NCBI GenBank assembly: GCA_045534445.1
Contig: JAZSJQ010000092.1
Location: 1-16,810, forward strand
Origin: JAISGQ01 sp045534445
GTDB lineage: Bacteria > Bacillota > Clostridia > Oscillospirales > Acutalibacteraceae
DNA length: 16,810 bases
Direction of reading: 5' to 3'
In this document: positions 6,672-13,185 of the stretch, piece after piece
How positions within the stretch are numbered: position 1 is the first letter of the stretch
How the letters are laid out: the number at the start of each line of letters is the position of its first letter
Position numbers and translations under genes: made by a program
The notes under the pieces: model-generated
The model's input: the letters and a program-made list of their open reading frames with translations, nothing else
Told to the model about the DNA's origin: nothing
Databases searched by the model: none

Positions 6672-6854
6672 AGTAACAGTCCTCCTGCCATTTGCAGGCG
6701 TTATATTCAATATATTCCCAAACTTTCAGGTATTCCCCTTCGTTTCGGATAATGTGGTCGTGGAATAGTTTTTGCCAAATAGGATAACCGACTTGCTTTG
6801 TCACATATCCTTTCATCTGCTGAATTACCGTTGAAACCGTAGGGGCGTGCATCG
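6652..6854 (-). pseudogene. 3' half of a REP-associated tyrosine transposase (RAYT) gene, cut off by the IS
   Basis: The frame reads HAPTVSTVIQQMKGYV, IWQKLFHDHIIRNEGEYLKV and WEYIEYNACKWQ, the C-terminal half of the Y1/IS200-like RAYT family, including the catalytic tyrosine in MKGYVTK. Joining 6854 to 8155 and removing the IS restores an in-frame GRAMHAPTVS. Its stop at 6652-6654 overlaps the ArgD-like start by 20 bases, and the AGGAGG of that gene lies inside it. Confidence 0.85.
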
Positions 6855-6901
6855 TGTCAAGAGTAACATGGTATACAAGTGTGTAAGGACATGGTATACA
6901 A
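6855..6901. repeat. IS left end with tandem 13-mers
   Basis: ACATGGTATACAA occurs twice (6866-6878 and 6889-6901). Two related 13-mers sit at the opposite end in inverted orientation. These are probably transposase-binding sites within the terminal inverted repeat. Confidence 0.6.
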
Positions 6902-6903
6902 AT

Positions 6904-8046
6904 TCAGAGTCTTGAAATATTACGATTAAGAAGCTTGCCATCGATAACAGAGAACTCAGCAATTCTGAAATTACGATAGCAGGCAATGAAAGAATCCCCA
7001 TGGGGATTCGGGCGAAATTCAATATATCTGTCTATCATTGTTTCACTTAAGTATATCTGCCATTTATCAAACCTGACATACCCCCAGCTATTAACCTTGA
7101 TTACATGAAATTGCCCTCCGTATTCATAGGGAGCAACAGAATCTGAATAGACTTTCACGCTGGGCACATAAACATCTGAAGGGCATTTCATGCCCAATGC
7201 CTCGTGAGGTCTTAATGTATTGTACTTTTCTCTCCACGATTGAAATTGGCGATCAGCATCTTGTATATCCTGTATAACAGTATGTTTTAACAATTCATCT
7301 TTCATCGCGCGATGAAAGCGTTCAATTTTACCTTGGGTCTGAGGGTGCTTAAATCTGCCGTGAATGGGCAGAACATCGTGTTCCATAAGCCATCTTTCAA
7401 ATCTTGTATAGCCTTGTCTGAAACCTGCAAACTGTGCACCGTTGTCGGATAAAACAGAATCAGGCATACCGAACTCATAAAAGGCGGAACGAAATACCGG
7501 TATAACAGTATTAGCGGTGGTTGACGAGGGTGCAATTTTAATAATATAACGGCTGTGGTCATCAAAAATGTTCAATGGATAGCAGTAATTATTGTCTGCC
7601 ATTTTAAATTCGCCCTTGAAATCAGTCTGCCACATTTCATTGCAGCGTTCTTTTTCAAATCTGATAAATGGCTTGTGCTTGACTGATTCGTCTGCGGAAA
7701 TACAGCCGTATCGATTAAGAATATTGTTTACTGTTTTCACACAAGGAATTTTTTGACCGTTTCTCTCAAGAACTGCCTTAAGCTTTTTTGCACCCCAACC
7801 CTGATTTTCCATACGCAAGGCAATTATTTGCTGCTCTATATGATAAGGCGTTTTGTTTGCAACGGTATCAGGCTTGCGGCTTTTGTCGGAAAGATTTTCT
7901 CCCTTACGATATCTTTCAATCCATTTGTATCCTGTTTTTCGGGTTATATTAAATTCTCGGCACAATGAACTGAAGTTTTGCGTGTTTTCAGCGGCAACAA
8001 CAAATTCTCTTCGCATATCTTCCACAGTTTTACTCTCCCACGGCAT
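6904..8046 (-). CDS. IS481-family DDE transposase
   Basis: This 380-aa transposase moves the surrounding element by cut-and-paste or copy-and-paste DDE chemistry. It has an N-terminal helix-turn-helix (SSLCREFNITRKTGYKWIER, about residues 26-45) followed by WGAKKLKAVLER and a retroviral-integrase-like core. The core shows the acidic triad as WQTDFKGEF (D about 141), LSDNGAQFAG (second D) and GKIERFHRAMKDE (E), followed by NTLRPHEALGM, typical of IS481. Length is in the normal range and the frame is intact. The ATG at 8044-8046 is preceded by AGAGGTG with a short spacer. The stop at 6904-6906 falls only 3 bases inside the inner left-end 13-mer. The element may still be active, since the ends, target duplication and frame are all intact. 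Confidence 0.92.
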   Translation of the reverse strand: MPWESKTVEDMRREFVVAAENTQNFSSLCREFNITRKTGYKWIERYRKGENLSDKSRKPDTVANKTPYHIEQQIIALRMENQGWGAKKLKAVLERNGQKIPCVKTVNNILNRYGCISADESVKHKPFIRFEKERCNEMWQTDFKGEFKMADNNYCYPLNIFDDHSRYIIKIAPSSTTANTVIPVFRSAFYEFGMPDSVLSDNGAQFAGFRQGYTRFERWLMEHDVLPIHGRFKHPQTQGKIERFHRAMKDELLKHTVIQDIQDADRQFQSWREKYNTLRPHEALGMKCPSDVYVPSVKVYSDSVAPYEYGGQFHVIKVNSWGYVRFDKWQIYLSETMIDRYIEFRPNPHGDSFIACYRNFRIAEFSVIDGKLLNRNISRL

Positions 8047-8098
8047 TTAAAACACCTCTTTTTTCAAGCATTCTATTTGCCTTTATTTTATCATAAAA

Positions 8099-8149
8099 CT
8101 GTATACTATCTCCTTGCACTACCTGTTTACTATGTTATTACACTATACA
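8099..8149. repeat. IS right end with tandem 13-mers
   Basis: CTGTATACTATCT (8099-8111) and CTGTTTACTATGT (8123-8135) are inverted relatives of the left-end 13-mers. The outer boundary ...CTATACA is followed by the CATCG duplication. Confidence 0.6.
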
Positions 8150-8449
8150 CATCGCACGTCCGTTGTCCGCACAATGAATTTACAACAATAAATGAATATG
8201 ATTCGGCATGATAACATATTTATCAACCATCACCGATGGGTATATTATTGGAATATTATTTATAGCCCTATCAACAATTTTACCATTGTCTGATAACACG
8301 ACCTCGGGCGGACGACCAATGGTCGTCCCTACAATTATGTCAGATAATATACACTTTCTATTCTGCGTACAAATCGTCACAAAATACGACCCTGCCTGAC
8401 TGTAGTCAAAACCTTTTGCCCGATTAGGCTTCCTTTTCGGCAATTCCAT
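8150..8449 (-). pseudogene. 5' half of the RAYT (Y1-type transposase) gene
   Basis: The frame starts MELPKRKPNRAKGFDYSQ and reads GSYFVTICTQNRKC and VDKYVIMPNHIHLLL, the N-terminal half of the RAYT family with the HxH metal motif (HIH). It is broken twice: by a TAA at 8180-8182 just after HLLL, and 26 bases later by the IS. Beyond the TAA the frame continues IHCADNGRAM, which joins to HAPTVS in the 3' half, so the TAA is a point mutation (CAA to TAA is the simplest reading). It begins only 3 bases after the argC-like stop. It carries a REP-like palindrome in frame. RAYTs process REP palindromes by HUH chemistry; this copy must be inactive. Confidence 0.85.
8304..8332. repeat. REP-like palindrome inside the RAYT gene
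   Basis: GGACGACCA-A-TGGTCGTCC (8310-8328) is a perfect 9-bp stem. On the minus strand it is preceded by GTAGG and followed by GCCCG, so it encodes VGTTIGRPPE within the transposase. The GTAGGGAC-stem-GTCCG layout parallels the elements at 3409-3436 and at the IS target. Confidence 0.6.
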
Positions 8450-8452
8450 GCC

Positions 8453-9430
8453 TTAAATTCCGTAAGGGGACGGGAACAATTCAAGAGCACACGTCTCGGG
8501 AATGGAAAGCATGATATTCATATTCTGCACCGCAAGACCTGCACCGCCCTTTACTTTATCATCAAGGGCAGCGGTAAAAACCGCTGTATTGGTAGGTGAG
8601 TCATAGCCTGCGGAAACATCGGTTATGTTGGAGCCCAGCACATGAGCGGTGCTGACCTCTCCGTGACGGCGCACGCGCACAAAGGGCTCTCTGCCGTATA
8701 CCTGCTCAAAGGCAGCATTGAGATGAGCCTCGGAAAATTCGGGTCGGAGCTTTGCAACACAGGTGACAAGCAGACCTTTTGCTCCGTAGGCAATGTTCTT
8801 TACAAGATTTACACAGACGTTTTCCCCTGCCATTTTGCAGAGTATCTGCTCTGTTTCAAGCTTTTCACAGGGCTGAGTCTCAAAGCAATCGGGCACTGCG
8901 GCAATAACCGCGACACTGTCGGGATATATCATGCCTGACATGAGAGCGGGGCAGAGGGCGATAGCCGCCGCAGCTGCAATGGGCGAGGGAACTGCAATGA
9001 TGACCTTGCCAACGATATCCTCTCGCAGAAGCTCGGGAAGGCCGTAGACAGAAGCCTCATGCAGACCGGGAAACTCCAGAGGATAGCCGAACCACTCGTT
9101 ATAGCTTTCCTCTCCCTGAGGACGGTAATTTGCGGAAAGGTCGATAAATACGCTCTTTTTGCGTATGCAGACAGCCGAAAGCTCCTCACTTTTATCCTGA
9201 GGGAGAGTGGAGAAAATCACATCACTGCGCTCAATGACCTCCTCAATCTCACAGCAGACTATATCGCAGACGGAATGGAGAGCAGGGTGCAGGGTACTTA
9301 TCATTCTCCCCTGAGTACCCTCTGCGTGGATAGCCGCAATGGAAACATAGGGGTGACCTGCCAGCAGGCGCACAAGCTGTGCTCCCTGCTTTGTCTCAGC
9401 ACCGATTATTCCTACTCTGAATTTATCCAT
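8453..9430 (-). CDS. ArgC-like protein lacking active-site Cys and His (predicted pseudoenzyme)
   Basis: This 325-aa protein is related to N-acetyl-gamma-glutamyl-phosphate reductase ArgC. The N-terminal Rossmann part (VGIIGAETKQGAQLVRLL, 6-23), VFIDLSANYR (94-103), VYGLPEL (128-134), EPFVRV (248-253), VLGSNITD (264-271) and VKGGAGLAVQNMNIM (293-307) all match ArgC. The catalytic ANPGCYPT motif reads AVPSPIAA (146-153), with Pro150 in place of the cysteine. The KSGVSGAGR and HRHxPEI segments that supply the active-site histidine are missing. One glycine of the GATGYAG dinucleotide loop is also changed. The frame is uninterrupted, and an AAAGGA site precedes the ATG. It cannot be a normal reductase as read. 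The gene may be annotated argC by homology, but a different role (scaffold, regulator, ligand sensor) or slow decay is more likely. It is followed 3 bases later by the broken RAYT, then the ArgD-like pseudoenzyme. Confidence 0.82.
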   Translation of the reverse strand: MDKFRVGIIGAETKQGAQLVRLLAGHPYVSIAAIHAEGTQGRMISTLHPALHSVCDIVCCEIEEVIERSDVIFSTLPQDKSEELSAVCIRKKSVFIDLSANYRPQGEESYNEWFGYPLEFPGLHEASVYGLPELLREDIVGKVIIAVPSPIAAAAAIALCPALMSGMIYPDSVAVIAAVPDCFETQPCEKLETEQILCKMAGENVCVNLVKNIAYGAKGLLVTCVAKLRPEFSEAHLNAAFEQVYGREPFVRVRRHGEVSTAHVLGSNITDVSAGYDSPTNTAVFTAALDDKVKGGAGLAVQNMNIMLSIPETCALELFPSPYGI

Positions 9431-9520
9431 ATTTCATCGTCCTTTCGGGTGTATAGGTTATATGAAATATTAAGAAAAGTACTGTAATTTTACGAACTGC
9501 AAGCAATTGTTTTTACGAAA

Positions 9521-9540
9521 TTTCATGAATAATCATGAAA
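9521..9540. promoter_or_regulatory. 20-bp perfect palindrome upstream of the ArgC-like gene
   Basis: TTTCATGAATAATCATGAAA (8-bp arms, ATAA centre) lies 91 bases upstream of the start. One half resembles the TGAAT half of an ARG box, so it may bind ArgR/AhrC; the spacing is not canonical. It could instead be the 3' end signal of the small membrane gene. Confidence 0.35.
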
Positions 9541-9556
9541 CAAACGACTAATCAAT

Positions 9557-9745
9557 TCACTTTTTCGACTTATAATCAATAATTCCGAAAATGCCAATTA
9601 CAACAAAAGCAACTGCAAGGAGCAGCGTGATTATCCATTGACCCATAGCTTCGCCGTTTGCGGAAAGGATAAAGAATGCGATCACAGCAAGTATGCCGAC
9701 CACAACCTGAAATACAGAAGCGGCGAGATTCCATTTGCTTTTCAT
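9557..9745 (-). CDS. Small two-segment membrane protein (62 aa), unknown function
   Basis: MKSKWNLAAS is followed by two hydrophobic segments (about residues 11-28 and 36-55) separated by NGEAMGQW, and a basic end DYKSKK. The predicted topology is a membrane hairpin. AAGGAG, followed by AATACAAA before the ATG, is a convincing ribosome binding site and the reason to accept so short a gene. It lies between argH and the argC-like gene on the same strand. No family recognised. Confidence 0.65.
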   Translation of the reverse strand: MKSKWNLAASVFQVVVGILAVIAFFILSANGEAMGQWIITLLLAVAFVVIGIFGIIDYKSKK

Positions 9746-9772
9746 TTTGTATTCTCCTTATGACATTATCAT

Positions 9773-9822
9773 GGCTTCTCCTTGAGGAGAAGCTGTCGAA
9801 CGAAATGAGACTGATGAGATGG
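9773..9822. repeat. Dispersed palindromic intergenic repeat, copy 2
   Basis: GGCTTCTCCTTGAGGAGAAGC forms an 8-bp stem with a TTGA loop (9774-9793), followed by TGTCGAACGAAATGAGACTGATGAG. It has the same design as the copy at 1980-2032. It fills most of the gap between the small membrane gene and argH. Confidence 0.6.
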
Positions 9823-9828
9823 AGCCTC

Positions 9829-11199
9829 TTAAATCATCGCTCTGATTCTTCTGACTTCAGAAAGAACATTTTCAGGGGCAGGACCGCCTGCGCTCTTTCT
9901 GTCAGATACGCACTTATCGAGGTTTATAGCCTCGTAGACTTCCTCTGTGAAGATATCGCATACAGCCTTATATTCCTCCATAGGAAGGGTCTCAAGGGTA
10001 TTGCCAGTTTCAATGCACTTTGCAACGAGTGTGCCTGTTGCCTTATACGCATCGCGGAAGGGAAGACCCTGCTTTACAAGCCAGTCTGCGCAATCAGTTG
10101 CGTTGATGAATCCACGTGCAGCAGCATTTCTCATGTTGTTTTCAAGAACGGTCATGGTTTCAAGCATGGGAGTGAATGCGGTAAGACACATGGAAACTGT
10201 ATCGCATGCATCGAAAATCGCCTCTTTATCCTCCTGCATATCCTTGTTGTATGCAAGGGGGATTCCCTTCATGACGGTAAGAAGTGTCATAAGGTCGCCG
10301 AAAACTCTGCCCGATTTGCCTCTTACAAGCTCGGCAATGTCGGGGTTTTTCTTCTGCGGCATCATGGACGAGCCTGTTGAAAATGCATCAGACAGCTCAA
10401 CAAACTTGAATTCCCATGAGCACCAGAGAATAATTTCCTCGGCAAAACGGGAAAGATGTACCATTATGATAGAGAGGCACGAAGCCAGTTCAAGACAGAA
10501 ATCACGGTCAGAAACACCGTCGAGAGAGTTGCGTGAAAACTCGTACATACCAAGAGAAAGTGCGGTCTTCATGCGGTCGGTGGGGTAGGTGGTGCCTGCC
10601 AGAGCGCAGGAGCCCAGAGGAGAAACGCTCATTCTTCTCTTGCAGTCCTCAAGTCTGCCTATGTCACGAAGGAGCATATCCGCATAGGCAAGGAGGTGAT
10701 GACCGAAGGTGATGGGCTGTGCTCTCTGCATATGGGTATAGCCCGGCATGACGGTAGATGCATGAGCCTCTGCCTTGTCGCAGAGCACCTTCTCAAGTGC
10801 AATCACCTGCTCCTTCAGGCTGTCGCACTGCTTAATAAGGTGCAAACGGATATCAAGTGCAACCTGGTCGTTGCGGCTGCGTGCGGTGTGCAGGCGCTTG
10901 CCTGTATCGCCGAGTCTTGCAGTCAACTCACCCTCAACAAAGGTGTGGATGTCCTCAGCGGACATATCAATTTCAAGCTTTCCGCTGTCTAAATCTGCAT
11001 AAATGCCCTTAAGACCTGCGATTATTGCGTCAGCCTCGCTTCGCTCAATGATGCCGCAGGCACCGAGCATATCGGCATGAGCCATACTGCCCTCGATATC
11101 CTCACGCCACATACGGCTGTCGAAGGAGATGCTTGAGTTGAAGTCATTTGTGATTTCGGAAACGCTTTCGGAAAAGCGTCCCTGCCAGAGCTGTTTCAT
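9829..11199 (-). CDS. argH: Argininosuccinate lyase
   Basis: This 456-aa cytoplasmic enzyme of the fumarase/aspartase superfamily is tetrameric in the family. It cleaves argininosuccinate to arginine and fumarate, the last step of arginine synthesis. It opens with LWQGRFSES and contains the lyase landmarks TARSRNDQVALD, PGYTHMQRAQPITFGHH (with the catalytic His region) and the superfamily signature GSSMMPQKKNPD, whose flexible loop carries the catalytic serine. It ends in the usual SAGGPAPENV segment. Length is typical. The frame allows an earlier ATG six codons upstream (11217), but AAAGGA overlaps that codon and is correctly spaced (9 bases) for the ATG at 11199, so I chose the shorter start. 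argG lies upstream on the same strand, separated by a small membrane gene and repeats, so both may be ArgR-controlled. Confidence 0.96.
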   Translation of the reverse strand: MKQLWQGRFSESVSEITNDFNSSISFDSRMWREDIEGSMAHADMLGACGIIERSEADAIIAGLKGIYADLDSGKLEIDMSAEDIHTFVEGELTARLGDTGKRLHTARSRNDQVALDIRLHLIKQCDSLKEQVIALEKVLCDKAEAHASTVMPGYTHMQRAQPITFGHHLLAYADMLLRDIGRLEDCKRRMSVSPLGSCALAGTTYPTDRMKTALSLGMYEFSRNSLDGVSDRDFCLELASCLSIIMVHLSRFAEEIILWCSWEFKFVELSDAFSTGSSMMPQKKNPDIAELVRGKSGRVFGDLMTLLTVMKGIPLAYNKDMQEDKEAIFDACDTVSMCLTAFTPMLETMTVLENNMRNAAARGFINATDCADWLVKQGLPFRDAYKATGTLVAKCIETGNTLETLPMEEYKAVCDIFTEEVYEAINLDKCVSDRKSAGGPAPENVLSEVRRIRAMI

Positions 11200-11264
11200 A
11201 TGTATACGTCCTTTCAAAGACTAATTGATAACAAAAGTTTCGTCCACCTTTTCAAGAGGTGTAT

Positions 11265-11322
11265 GAGTAAAATGCTTCGCATTTAACTCGGTTTCCAAAG
11301 GGTGCAAAGCCACCCTTTGGAA
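11265..11322. repeat. Two adjacent inverted repeats between argH and the small membrane gene
   Basis: GAGTAAAATGC-TTC-GCATTTAACTC (11265-11289, one mismatch) is followed by a perfect 12-bp stem TTCCAAAGGGTG / CACCCTTTGGAA (11293-11304 with 11311-11322). Together they look like a dispersed compound palindromic element; no strong T tract marks it as a terminator. Confidence 0.55.
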
Positions 11323-11327
11323 TCCCA

Positions 11328-11522
11328 CTATTCTTTGGGCGTGACGAATACTCCGCAGCCCACGGCAATAAGCGCGTAGCCGCCTATCTCCGTGAAAATG
11401 CGCCAGAAGCTTTTCATCTCAACAGGTAAAAGCATCTTTGACGCAAAGGCAAGAAATATGCCCAACGCCATCAGAAGCGGTGAAATTATATACTTTTTAT
11501 CAAACTTCAAAGCCTTCACCAT
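11328..11522 (-). CDS. Small membrane protein (64 aa), unknown function
   Basis: A basic N terminus (MVKALKFDKK) precedes two hydrophobic segments (about residues 11-32, ISPLLMALGIFLAFASKMLL, and 44-60, EIGGYALIAVGCGVFV). It ends TPKE, giving a predicted membrane hairpin. The ribosome binding site is weak (ACGGG close to the ATG), so the gene is less certain than the 62-aa one. It lies between argG's terminator and argH on the same strand. Confidence 0.45.
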   Translation of the reverse strand: MVKALKFDKKYIISPLLMALGIFLAFASKMLLPVEMKSFWRIFTEIGGYALIAVGCGVFVTPKE

Positions 11523-11536
11523 CCCGTTGAATAATC

Positions 11537-11572
11537 GAAAAAGGGGATCGGCATCATTATAACACCGATCCC
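11537..11572 (-). terminator. Intrinsic terminator downstream of argG
   Basis: CCGATCCC (11565-11572) pairs with GGGATCGG (11544-11551) across a 13-base loop. On the minus strand this is followed by CTTTTTCG. It lies 35 bases after the argG stop. Confidence 0.65.
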
Positions 11573-11606
11573 TTTGATTTTCATTATAAATCTGTTAATT
11601 TATAGA

Positions 11607-12815
11607 TTATTTGCCGTCCTTCATAGCCTTGACCTTGATGGGAAGACCGAAGAGGTTGATGAAGCCCTGGGAATCCATCTGATCGTAGACCTCGTCCTCT
11701 GCGAAGGTTGCGATATCCTCGTCGTAGAGGGAATAGGGGCTGGTCATACCCATATCGATGATGTTGCCCTTGTAGAGCATAACCTTGACATCACCGGTAA
11801 CGGTCTGCTGAGTGCTTTCGACAAATGCGTCGAGAGCCTCGCGCAGGGGGGTGAACCACTGACCGAAGTAAACAAGCTCGGAGTACTTGAGAGCTACCAT
11901 CTGCTTGTAGTGCTGAGTATCACGGTCGAGGCAGAGCTCTTCGAGCTTTGCATGAGCGTGATAGAGGATAGCACCACCAGGAGTCTCATAAACACCGCGG
12001 CTCTTCATGCCGACAAGACGGTTTTCGACCATGTCGATGATACCGATACCGTTTGCGCCGCCAAGCTCGTTAAGCTTGGTGAGAAGCTCTACAGCACCCA
12101 TCTTCTCGCCGTTGATTGCAACAGGATTACCCTTTTCAAAGCTGATGGTGACCTCAGTACCCTTGTCGGGAGCTGCCTGAGGAGTTACGCCAAGCTCGAG
12201 GATCTCGTCGTACTTGGGTGCATTTGCAGGATCCTCAAGATCAAGACCCTCGTGGGAAAGGTGCCACAGGTTCTTATCCTTGGAGTAGCTTGTCTCACGG
12301 TTTATCTTCAGAGGAATGTTGTGTGCCTCTGCGTAGTCGATCTCCTCATCACGGCTCTTGATGTCCCAGATTCTCCAGGGAGCGATGATCTTCATGTTGG
12401 GAGCAAAGTGCTTGATAGCAAGCTCAAAACGAACCTGGTCGTTACCCTTGCCGGTGCAGCCGTGGCAGATAGCATCAGCGCCTTCCTGAAGAGCGATCTC
12501 AACGATTCTCTTTGCAATGATGGGACGTGCAAAGGAGGTACCGAGAAGGTACTTGCCTTCGTAGATTGCGCCTGCCTTCATGGTGGGGAAGATATAGTCT
12601 TCAACAAATTCCTTATTGAGGTCTTCGATGTAAAGCTTGGAAGCGCCGGTCTTTATAGCTTTTTCCTCAAGACCGTCAAGCTCGGTGCCCTGTCCGACGT
12701 CGCCGGAAACTGCAACAACCTCACAGTTGTCATAGTTTTCCTTGAGCCAGGGGATGATGATGGAGGTATCAAGACCGCCGGAGTAAGCGAGAACAACTTT
12801 CTTAATGTCGCCCAT
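11607..12815 (-). CDS. argG: Argininosuccinate synthase
   Basis: This 402-aa cytoplasmic enzyme joins citrulline and aspartate with ATP to give argininosuccinate, the substrate of ArgH. The N-terminal ATP-pyrophosphatase P-loop is KVVLAYSGGLDTSIIIPWL. Further family signatures are CHGCTGKGNDQVRFE, NIPLKINRETSYSKDKNLWHLSHEG and the synthetase domain around TVTGDVKVMLYKGN. Length is typical. The open frame extends 17 codons upstream, but AAAGGA lies about 10 bases before the ATG at 12815 and homology starts at MGDIKKVV; an ATG at 12824 is a possible alternative. A sigma-A promoter and an ARG-box match lie directly upstream, indicating repression or modulation by arginine through ArgR/AhrC. The gene is followed by its own terminator, so it may be monocistronic. 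Confidence 0.97.
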   Translation of the reverse strand: MGDIKKVVLAYSGGLDTSIIIPWLKENYDNCEVVAVSGDVGQGTELDGLEEKAIKTGASKLYIEDLNKEFVEDYIFPTMKAGAIYEGKYLLGTSFARPIIAKRIVEIALQEGADAICHGCTGKGNDQVRFELAIKHFAPNMKIIAPWRIWDIKSRDEEIDYAEAHNIPLKINRETSYSKDKNLWHLSHEGLDLEDPANAPKYDEILELGVTPQAAPDKGTEVTISFEKGNPVAINGEKMGAVELLTKLNELGGANGIGIIDMVENRLVGMKSRGVYETPGGAILYHAHAKLEELCLDRDTQHYKQMVALKYSELVYFGQWFTPLREALDAFVESTQQTVTGDVKVMLYKGNIIDMGMTSPYSLYDEDIATFAEDEVYDQMDSQGFINLFGLPIKVKAMKDGK

Positions 12816-12857
12816 TGTTAACATATCCTTTCCTTGGGAAAATTTATTACATACGTG

Positions 12858-12885
12858 ATTATACACTCATTATGCGAATATTCAA
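12858..12885 (-). promoter_or_regulatory. argG promoter
   Basis: On the minus strand, TTGAAT (12880-12885), 16 bases and a perfect TATAAT (12858-12863) give a strong sigma-A-type promoter about 43 bases from the start codon. Confidence 0.7.
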
Positions 12886-12909
12886 GTATTTTTTGAATAT
12901 TTATTCACG
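12871..12909. promoter_or_regulatory. ARG-box operator region of argG
   Basis: TGAATATTTATTCA (12894-12907) is an exact match to the ArgR/AhrC consensus core TGAAT-4W-ATTCA. A second, weaker palindrome GAATATTC (12876-12883) is centred 21 bp away, two helical turns, and overlaps the -35 box. Paired boxes of this kind are the classical ArgR arrangement; only the first box is strong. Confidence 0.65.
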
Positions 12910-13095
12910 TTTGTATACATTGACAAAACCGCTCGGTTAAGAGGGGAAGATTTGTGAAAAATCCGATAAGTCACCCTCAGGTGCACTCTTTCACTGACAG
13001 CGTACACATTATACGTCACTTTCACATTTATTTCAACATGTATTTCATATCACCGTCTGTATACACAGAACCGCACTGCAAGCCATGTTCCGCAG
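12910..13095. other. Intergenic stretch without recognised gene
   Basis: This is the middle of the divergent argG/ligase-operon interval. A TTGACA at 12920 has no suitable -10 box. There is no convincing reading frame, terminator or riboswitch fold. Confidence 0.4.
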
Positions 13096-13124
13096 TTGAC
13101 AAATAACGCATTATCAATTATCAT
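13096..13124 (+). promoter_or_regulatory. Promoter of the ATP-grasp/DegT operon
   Basis: A perfect TTGACA (13096-13101), 17 bases and TATCAT (13119-13124) are followed by a short leader with a small hairpin TCAGG-CAAAAA-CCTGA (13139-13154). Confidence 0.7.
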
Positions 13125-13185
13125 GTATTAATGTATCATCAGGCAAAAACCTGACATAATTCATATACTCCGGAGGGGTTTACAG

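Larger units (their letters stand above)
6855..8149 (-). mobile_element. IS481-type insertion sequence, 1295 bp, with 5-bp target duplication
   Basis: The element is bounded by CATCG on both sides (6850-6854 and 8150-8154). Its ends begin TGT on either strand, giving imperfect terminal inverted repeats. It carries one transposase gene on the minus strand. Excising it with one CATCG copy restores the RAYT reading frame exactly, which fixes the boundaries. Family is assigned from the transposase; the boundaries are seen directly. Confidence 0.88.

Noticed and set aside
9676..10380. 234-codon open frame opposite argH
   Set aside because: Overlaps argH entirely out of register and runs through a repeat; no start signals.
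11574..12821. 415-codon open frame on the plus strand opposite argG
   Set aside because: Shadow of argG's codon bias; no homology sense, low-complexity Val/Leu/Asp-rich translation, and argG is certain.
12920..12925. TTGACA as a second promoter in the argG/ligase interval
   Set aside because: No -10-like hexamer 16-18 bases downstream.
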